NCBI GenBank assembly: GCA_019633425.1
Contig: WSUB01000006.1
Location: 434,001 to 498,000 of the forward strand
DNA length: 64,000 nucleotides
Direction: 5' to 3'
Origin: Tulasnella sp. 424
Lineage: Eukaryota; Basidiomycota; Agaricomycetes; Cantharellales; Tulasnellaceae
Shown: positions 56,793 through 64,000 of the stretch, one piece after another
Position numbering within the stretch: position 1 is the stretch's first letter
Layout: each line of letters begins with the position of its first letter
The notes under the pieces: generated by a model
Databases searched by the model: none
Seen by the model: the letters and a program-made list of their open reading frames with translations, nothing else
Told to the model about the DNA's origin: nothing
Translations under genes and position numbers: made by a program

Positions 56793-57846
56793 GCAACCGC
56801 ATCATCCTTCCCCGTCACTGTTTCGCTTAGGCTACCTCATCAACGTCGTGAACTCATTCATACCACGGGCACTCGTTCGTAATACCCTCACTTATCACCA
56901 ACTCAGCTTCCCACTTTACTTTTGCATTTACATAGCTATCGGTCTCGCTTTTGCCTCGGGTTGTTTGTATTTCGTAATAGGTTTGTTGTTTACGGGACTT
57001 AGAGTTTTGTTGCACATCACGGACAGCTAGGTTACACATGGGTGGCATGAAGGGATGAGCTCGCGCCGGAGCTTACATATACATCCGTGAGCCGAGACCA
57101 ACAAACGGCCCTCGCATCGATCTGGCAGGCTCGGAACTTGATTCAGGAAGATCGAAGAGTTGTCTCTCATTAAATATTTAATCCCCAAAACGACCGCAGA
57201 CTCCCAAAACCTTTAAAAAGGAGTGAGCCAATGGCCATTGACCCGGCGAACCTTTCGGAGTTAGGCCTCGACCTGCCCAGTAGGGCCATAGATCAAGTAA
57301 CACCATCATCAATTCACCCGTGTCAAGCGCTTGAGAAGCAATACAATACAGTGGGACCTGCTTAAAAATGCTATACACCGACGTCTTCATCATGAAACCC
57401 CTGTTCACGCCTTCGGGCGGTTTCGGCAAAAACACGTTTACCGTCTCTCCATCCGCACGAAATTAACCTATCCCTCAGCATAACCAGGGTTGTAAAATCC
57501 TTTGGTGAGCCACTGATAGGCTATATCTCAATGTGGTGCTTCTTCACTCATATTTACAGTCGGTCAGGACGAATAAGGTTGGACTTGTGTATCCATGCCC
57601 GAGGTTCCCGCCGGGTATGACGGCGCTTCTCGACTAACCTTATCACAAGGGCCTTCCGTCTTCCCGGAGTGTACACCTTTCCTGACTGTTAAAGGTAAGG
57701 TAACATCGGATTTTCTCTATGATTCATTTGGTATTCCGATTCTCCGCGCTCCCATTGACAGGGACCGACTCTGTCGAACCTTTAAAAGCTGAGTGCTATG
57801 AGACTCCTGTTCAAAGAAAGCAGCGGCAAACCCTCCGTCCTATCTA
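56793..57846. other. CE4 3' flank and methyltransferase promoter, no gene
   Basis: Bases 56820-57030 match the 3' flank of CE4 copy 4, and 57050-57846 match the methyltransferase upstream regions before copies 1 and 2. Pyrimidine-rich and CTTATCACAAGGGCC-type blocks are shared by all three upstream regions, but no defined binding site can be assigned. Confidence 0.6.
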
Positions 57847-59266
57847 ATGGCTCAAGACTCTAACAGTGCGGGGGCCGAAGCCCAAAGCAACCTCATAAAT
57901 TCGAACGGAAGAAGCTTTCAAGAGCTGAACGACGCGTACAAGCTTCCAACAGACAGCGGCGAGCACTCGCGTCTTGATCTGCAACACGAAATGATAAAGC
58001 TTATGCTTGAGGGAAGCATCTATCAGACCCCAGAAGTTGTCAAGGCTGCCTTGTCATCACGGGAGAATTTCAAGCGTCGGGTGCTCGACGTTGGTGCTGG
58101 ATCCGGCAGATGGTACGGAGATCCGATGCTTTTGAAACGTATCTCACAGTATGCTCAATCTTATTAGGGCCATTGATATCGCGGAGGAGTTTCCCCATGT
58201 CGACGTCTTAGGTATCGACCTGGCATTGCCGAATGTCCTTACGGATTCAAACCGTCGTGTGCCTTCCAATTGCTCCTTTCGAGTCGCTGATGCCAACAAG
58301 GATATGGGGAAGATTGACTCCACATACGATTTAATCCAACTACGCTGCGTCGAGGTCGGGATCCTTGACTCGGACCTGCTCTTCTTTGAGGCTGCCCGGG
58401 TCCTCCGCCCGGGTGGCATATTGCTCCTTGTGGACGCATATCCAGTAAGTTGTGACTCTAATGGCACTTCAGCTATGACATAATTTACAATCGTGGCATT
58501 TTAGCAACTTCTCGATGGGACTGGCAAAATTATTCCCCTCCAAAAGCCTGGTGACGAAGGGTATGTTTGAAATTCCCCGGATGAGATCATACTTATCTGC
58601 CTCATGTAGATACTCTTATATTCAGCATATATTTTCTTGTTTGATGGATATTCAGTGGAAATCTGGTCTGATTCAGTTGCGGCAGCCTTTCTGGAAAAGG
58701 TGTGAAAGCTTCTTCACGAACCGAACGCCCCTCGAGCACTGGCAAGCTATTGACACAACCTTCTACACTTCTCCCAGCATTCTAGAAAACAATCCAAATT
58801 ACAGTAACGTCCGCGTGCAAGAAATCCTTGTCCCAACTGGACCCTGGCCCAATAGTAAGAATCATGCTGCGAGCGAGTTATGCCCTGGCCTGACCGATTT
58901 CTAGACCTGAGTGACACCAAACGAAAGGTTGCCGAAACCATGCAACAGAATCTTCTACGTCTTTTGCCCGCTTTCAAAGCCATTCTGCTGCGCGACAAAG
59001 GACTCTCGGAAGAGTTTGTTAATGATTTGGCCGAGGTGGGGTCATTCCCTTGCGATCTGGCGGCCACAGCTCACACAGACGGGTCTTTTCAGGGTGCTAT
59101 GAAAGAGATCCGGGAGCTTTCACCGGCAGCCCATGGGTATTTCAAGTGGGTATTCGCCACAGCAGTGCGTACGGAAAGCCCTTGGGTCGCTCGAACGGAC
59201 CCATGGCAAGCACCTGAGGGCTATGACATGTATGACTACATCGTCCGCCCGCTACCCAAAGAGTGA
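57847..59266 (+). CDS. SAM-dependent methyltransferase copy 3, intact
   Basis: Exons 57847-58112, 58168-58444, 58505-58560, 58610-58854, 58905-59035 and 59093-59266 give 382 residues. Motifs as in copy 2: VLDVGAGSGRW, VLGIDLALPN, CSFRVADANKD, AARVLRPGGILLLVD. Exon 4 has two codons more than copy 2 (LEHWQAIDTTFYTSPSILEN). Intron 5 (59036-59092) is 57 nt and has no stop, so retention would add 19 residues in frame. In copies 1 and 2 the same intron carries a stop. Exons 5 and 6 give LSDTKRKVAETMQQNLLRLL and HGYFKWVFATAVRTESPW. Methyl acceptor unknown. It follows the CE4 fragment and precedes a family A relic. Confidence 0.88.
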
Positions 59267-59529
59267 CCTACACTCGTTCGTAGAGTTACCTGTGTCGATT
59301 CATAGTTTGTTGGCGCTAAAACCTGCTGAGAGCATCGATTGAGGTTTCTGGGATATTTAACGCTGCGAGCGCAGACCGAGATGGACGCAGCGGACCGTTC
59401 AAGGCATGGTGGAGTGGTCGCGGGCCACTCGTCGTATATAAGTATGTACGTCGCATCTCTGAATCCGAGTTGTGGGGAGGCCTACACTACCGGCGCTATC
59501 GAGTTTGAATCGAAAGTCTACGTTAGGAA

Positions 59530-59890
59530 GGTCTTGCATCCCCGAGGTCGGGGCTCCTAAACTCGGCGGGAAGATCGGAGGTGTCCTCTCGGTGATACAG
59601 CTGAACGTCCCAACGGTCCGCTGCTAGCGTATACCGCTTCAGGCACCAGATAGCTTGATCTTTCTGTACCCCTGGCACGTCACCATGCTCCTTGATCGCC
59701 ACCAACTCGCCTATCCTTCGAAACGCGGCCGCGGGGCACCTCCTCGGAGTCGTTCAGCCTCTCGACAACATTGCCCAGGCAAATCATTGCTAGCCCCTTC
59801 GGCTGCCACAGACCTATATCGCGGGGCAAGGTCATCCAGGTGAGATAGTGCGTGGGCTAGGAACCCACACGCACCTCACTTGACCACTTC
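59530..59890 (-). pseudogene. Family A copy 9, exon 3 relic
   Basis: Nucleotide similarity to the C-terminal exon of the family (compare 34330-34700) is clear over about 350 bp. It covers the REDTS, QRY, GDVP and DHL..., RGLW equivalents. The sequence is full of indels; for example the CLGNI region reads QMICLGNVVERL only with frame jumps. Exons 1 and 2 are absent. Confidence 0.7.
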
Positions 59891-60121
59891 ATGGTGAACG
59901 GGTTCGGAGTGCTCGATGAGTGAATGGACAATTACATAATCCAAAAGAAAAGCGCCAGTTAGCCAAGTTATTCAAGACAAAAGGAAGGGCGAAAACAAGT
60001 GGGAAAAAAAAATCAACAGACATGAGTACTACGCTGAGTGTTGAGAAGCGTCCCAAATAATTATAAGATTGAAACATGGTTAACGATATAGGTTACGGAT
60101 ATTCACAGTCGCTGGCATCGG

Positions 60122-62189
60122 CTATCCTATGCTGTATATCCATCCCGCAGGATTTTCATGGTAGTACGGCTGGATAGCCCAACGTTCAGCCACCAGGGTG
60201 TAGCGCTGAAGCGTGAAGATAGCCTGGCCCTTCTGTACCAACGGCACATCTCCATGCTCCTTGATTGCTACTATGGACTCGACCATCTCCTTCGTAACGT
60301 GTTCCCGGCATTGCTCCTCGTTCATCATTTCAACGATGTTGCCGAGGCAAGTCATCGCTAAACCTTTTGCCCGCCATAAACCTCTATCTTGTGTGGTCGG
60401 ATCTCCTTGCAGCGCGCGGGCTAGAAACTCGCATGCACCTCCGTCGACCAGTACGCGATGAGCTTGCTCCTTTTCGATCATTCTGATGTTGGAAATCCAC
60501 AGTAAACGTTCCACGAGGCCGAGAGCCTTATATGGGGTGACTTCGGGCGAATCGAGCTGGATGGTTCCTTCGTTCAATGCTGATGATAGGGCATTGCTGA
60601 AAGTGGGATCGGGAAGGCGGGAGAGACTGACGATGGCCCATTTGTCTAGCTTTGAGTGAAGGGAGCTCAATATGTCCTAGGGGTTGTAGTTAGAAAGGGC
60701 TTAGTAAACGGAAAGTCCTCGCACTTTAACTGAATTATCCACTTCTTGGATCTTCACGGCCTTTGGATGAAGTGTCATATCCAAAAGGAAGAACCCAAGG
60801 CCGGGTAGCTTGTTGGCGGGGATGAGACCCACGACGGATGGAAATTTCAATAGCGGGATTAATGCCCACATCGCAAGTCCACGCTCGGTGCTTAGACTCC
60901 GTGAACCGGCGACCTCTGGAAGGATAATGTCGATTGAGAGTTCGATAAACGGCCCGAGAGTATCCGAAGGAGGAAGGGCAGCCAAATCGGACACCTCTGT
61001 GATCTCCTCGCAGCAGGAGGCGATGAGAGAGAGGAGTTGAGGATTGTCGTAGGAGGGCTTCTCTGGACGGGTTTCCGCGGATGCATCCAGTATTTGTTCT
61101 CCCCGTCCTTGCTGTATGAGACCTTTGAATATTTCGGAGAGCAGTGGTGGCAACAAGCGCGAATACTTCCATTCAGAGCGGTGTAGATTCAGGAAAAGAG
61201 CGCAAAGAAGTTTGACCCCGCAATACCATTTAGGGCAGAGTATGACTTCTGCGTGAAGGATCCGCTGGCAAAAGTCGAAGATGACTCTTTCGCTAATGTT
61301 AAGGAAGAAGCCATGCATCTCCGTCAGCCCGAGGTAGAGAATGGCTGCCGTTCCCTCCCTTCCATCTTTCAGTGCCGGTGAGATCGTCCTCTTGAAGAAG
61401 AGAGTTTCGTTTGAATTGCCCAACACTACGTCCAGTAGAATCATAGATGCGGTTGGTTCGGAGATGGGGTGGATGGCCTTGTACCCCAGCTCATCAAGCT
61501 CATCATCGCTGAGCTTTAGCAGGGCTCGAGTGCCGTTGTCCCGTCTTGACGCCGTTTTGAGAAACCTCTGAGCGACAATATGTTTCCTGGAACGTCCCTG
61601 TTTTACGATTCGGATCAACCCACTTGCGGCTGGCTCGTCCTCCCCTCTTTCGGGTGTGACAAGGAGGGCTAGAAGTTTCTTGGCCTTTCTCTTGGCGATC
61701 TTCCGATTGACTTTACGTGTGAGCCAGTTTTTCACTTTCGTTGCCTTGTTGCGAAGACCGCTTGTGTGTGAGCGAATCTTGCATTGTGCTACTTTGTTGA
61801 CGAGCAACTCACAGATGATTCGGAGCGGTTTCCTGACGCTCGTCCCTGAAAAACGAGCCAGAGTTCGGACGCGAATGATATGAGTACTTCTTGTAAGCAG
61901 AATCTGAGTTGTCTTTCGGTGGGAGTCAACGACTCACATCCGATTCGGAACAGTTTGTCGATGCTCGGCTTAGTCTGGATCCGGAAGACCCCGAATTCGA
62001 GTCTGAGTGGTCGAAGCGCTCTATCAAGACAGAGTCTACAGAGCTATGCGACGAAGGACCGCTATTTGAACTTCGTGCATCGTCTCCGCTGGCATCAGAC
62101 CGTTGACTTCCTCGTCGAGACGTCGTGCGTGGTGCTAGATCTGGTGGCACCCAGCCGGATGCTAGTATCGCTTCCAAGGTATCAGACAT
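60122..62189 (-). CDS. Family A protein 10, unknown function, intact
   Basis: Exons 62189-61938, 61777-60725 and 60676-60122 are all phase 0 and give about 619 residues. Exon 1 (start MSDTLEAILASGWVPPD) carries SHSSVDSVLIERFDHSDSNS. Exon 2 begins with an unusually basic stretch (NKATKVKNWLTRKVNRKIAK) and has HIVAQRFLKTASRRDNGTRA and LLKLSDDELDELGYKAI. Exon 3 has VERLLWISNI, QDRGLWRAKGLAMTCLGNI, VQKGQAIFTLQRYTLVAERW and IQPYYHENPAG. The gap between exons 1 and 2 is 160 nt, much longer than the 52-57 nt seen in sisters. A possible 33-nt exon (61838-61806 region, reading GRASGNRSESS, then GTGAGT) could lie in it. Divergent from CE4 copy 6. Function unknown. Confidence 0.82.
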
Positions 62190-63440
62190 GGAGCTGTTCT
62201 ACTATGGCAAAAGAGGTTAGGAGGAGTGAATCCGGGATGGTGTTATCGACTTGGGGTGAATGTTGTACACATGTGTCAGCGAGTCGACTGTGTAATCTGC
62301 AGTGGGGAATTCGGGAACCATGTTCAACATCACACCTTTCTTCCAACACAGATCTGAAGCGCCAAGAAGTCTAATGAGATTGAGGTCTATGAATATATGA
62401 ATATACTCTAACCGTTTTCAAGAGATGCTCTTCTACTTGCAGTGTGCTTAAGATGTAGTAAATGGCGCTGGACATTGGCTGAATTGAGGTGTGAGGCGTC
62501 GGAGCCCCAGGAGAGTGCACAGCTGACGATCCACGCGCGCCCACTGTGGTATACCGATTAGCGGGTGCCTTTTTTCGGAATTAATTCCTCTGCCCATGCT
62601 GGGGGGGAGTCGTTGAAATCACACTTCCGCAGGTTGGGTTCCCCAAAGCAGCTTCTGATCATCGGCCTTCGCTTCTCAGCTTTCCCGAGGCTATGGGCGA
62701 GACTCCTATCATACGTTAGTATAGCTGAACACTCATTTGACCATGAAAAAGTCAAAAGACCTAGCCACCATGGCACCACCGCATCCCGATTTACGGCAAG
62801 CTAACACTGCATGTGCCTGCGGCATACGAATGCAGCGTCTTTGGCCCCGTCAGAGTTGGGCGTGTGAGAATGCCAGTGAGGCGGAGCCTGTCTTCGAGTT
62901 TCGTGATTGGCGCTGTGCATTGGCCCGAATCGAGGCGTGAGGCGTCGGCTGGCGTTGGGGCACATGAAGTGATGATCCACGCGCGGATGTGACTTGCGGG
63001 TGCCTTTTTCGGAAATTGTTTACCGTGTTTTATGGTCGTCCGCAAAAAGTCTAGACCATAGTTACTGCTACTAGTTAACACCTTCGAGCTCGAGACCTTA
63101 CACATACGTAGAATGTTGGCGGATAATGGCTGGATTGGGTTGTTTTGAAGGAGAGAGGGGGGAGAAGGCGGTGAAGAAGGCGCGGCGATAGTCTTGGCAC
63201 AAAAGGGAGAAGACGCCCTGTGCTCAAACACTTTGTAAGTGAGACCCTGTTCATCTCCGGCGTTCTGCCTCCTCCGCTCTCCCATTCCCTAATTTAGAAA
63301 TCAGCATTTGGCTGTTTAAAGGTCGACCCCTACCTCCCATTCTCGTCTCTCCCCAAGCCCTTCCGGACTCCTCCTCCTCCCTTCCTCCCATCAACCCTTC
63401 CTCTCCTACTCTTCGATCTCCCTACATACTACCCTTCAGA
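62190..63440. promoter_or_regulatory. Divergent intergenic region with a duplicated element and CE4 promoter
   Basis: This 1,251-bp region separates the starts of family A copy 10 and CE4 copy 6. Two related segments of about 110 bp lie at 62470-62580 and 62915-63020 (shared GTGAGGCGTCGG, GATCCACGCGCG, GCGGGTGCCTTTTTTCGGAA). The right end resembles the CE4 copy 1 and 2 promoters (GTCTTGGCACAA, GTTCTGCCTCCTCCG) with a TATA-like GTTTAAAGG at 63314-63322. No gene was recognised. Confidence 0.6.
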
Positions 63441-64000
63441 ATGTTCACGACTTCCCGTATCCTCGCTTTCTCCCTTCTCGCCACTCTTGCCTCCGCTCTT
63501 CCTGCCAACATCACCGAGCGCGCCCCTGAGCTCGGAGAAGACGAAGCTTTGTCCCTAGTCGAACGCGCCACTTTGGCTCCTGTCTATAGCAAGTGCACGA
63601 CCGCCAAGACGGTTGCGATTACCTTTGGTGAGTAGTGCGCGTCGCACCGCGTCCCTCCACATTTTATTTTGGACTGGACCCTGATCAGCGCGACTTTTGA
63701 CAGACGACGGTCCATACATCTACAACGCCGACATTGTCAAGACTCTGAAGGATTACAACGCCAAGGCTACGTTCTTCGTCAACGGCAACAACTGTGAGCT
63801 TCTGTTGACGCGATAAAAAAGGGGGAATTAGTAATTCTGACTTTTGCTTTGCCTTTCCACAATCCAGACCAGTGCATCTACACTACCGACAATGAGAAAC
63901 GTCTCAAGGCCGCGTACGCCGCGGGTCATCAGATCGCTTCTCATACTTGGTAGGTCTTCCTCTGTCTTACTGGCTAGTCGACGATGCTCGTACTTACGCA
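63441..64000 (+). CDS. Secreted polysaccharide (chitin) deacetylase, CE4 family, copy 6, cut by window end
   Basis: Exons 63441-63627, 63704-63793 and 63868-63949 are visible, then intron 3 begins (GTAGGT) and the window ends. Signal peptide FTTSRILAFSLLATLASALP, then NITERAPEL, so it lacks the KR of copies 1-3 and resembles copy 4. Motif 1 is TFDDGPYIYN; motif 2 begins SHTW at the exon end. Unlike copy 4 it keeps intron 3, so the intron loss in copy 4 happened after these two separated. The intron 3 start even resembles that of copy 1 (GCTAGTCGACGAT). Motifs 3-5 lie outside the window. Predicted secreted CE4 enzyme. Confidence 0.88.

Noticed and set aside
1..64000. Transposable elements as the cause of the duplications
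   Set aside because: I looked for reverse transcriptase, transposase and integrase motifs and for long terminal or inverted repeats and saw none. The repeats found are gene duplicates and their flanks.
1..64000. tRNA or rRNA genes
   Set aside because: No stretch could be folded by eye into a convincing tRNA with A and B boxes, and no rRNA-like sequence was seen. A tRNAscan run would settle it.

Overview
The window looks like nuclear DNA of a filamentous basidiomycete, most likely an agaricomycete. Nearly every gene is cut by short (about 45-70 nt) GT-AG introns in consistent phases. There are TKL-type kinases fused to TPR arrays, secreted chitin-deacetylase-like CE4 enzymes, an F-box family and LaeA-like methyltransferases, with very few single-copy genes. 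I cannot name the species. Exon coordinates were derived by hand from splice consensus, reading phase and comparison between the copies inside the window.

Layout. 1-2.6 kb: GPI inositol-deacylase (minus, runs off the left edge). 3.3-6.8 kb: kinase-TPR gene 1 (minus). 7.5-12.0 kb: two tandem plus-strand members of an unrecognised three-exon family, called family A here. 12.4-14.5 kb: a kinase-like gene and a hypothetical gene (minus). 15.3-16.3 kb: dead SR-protein-kinase-like gene, followed by a family A scrap. 17.4-28 kb: two head-to-tail copies of a module made of a CE4 deacetylase (plus) converging on a family A gene (minus), with a broken family A copy between them. 28.5-31.7 kb: kinase-TPR gene 2 (minus). 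33.3-33.9 kb: dead type II NADH dehydrogenase fragment. 34.3-39.9 kb: family A, CE4 and a family A relic. 40.1-47.7 kb: four F-box genes, one plus and three tandem minus, containing an assembly gap at 45,915-46,014. 48.2-51.7 kb: family A and CE4. 52.4-59.3 kb: three tandem methyltransferase copies, the first dead, with a CE4 pseudogene between the second and third. 59.5-64 kb: family A relic, intact family A, and a CE4 gene cut by the right edge.

The main biology is a gene nursery in which family A and CE4 deacetylase genes alternate. I count eleven family A loci: five look intact, two are full-length with nonsense codons, four are fragments. There are six CE4 loci, five of them intact as far as visible. 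Most family A/CE4 neighbours are either divergent (A left, CE4 right) or convergent (CE4 left, A right), as expected from repeated segmental duplication. The F-box and methyltransferase clusters show the same birth-and-death pattern. Family A is the best candidate for something undescribed: about 620-690 residues, a Ser-rich N-terminal exon carrying a conserved SUMO-interaction-like motif, a basic helical middle and a strongly conserved C-terminal exon. No catalytic motif was recognised. That the deacetylases modify chitin and act in the cell wall or outside the cell is known for the family. That family A and the deacetylases work together is only an inference from linkage.
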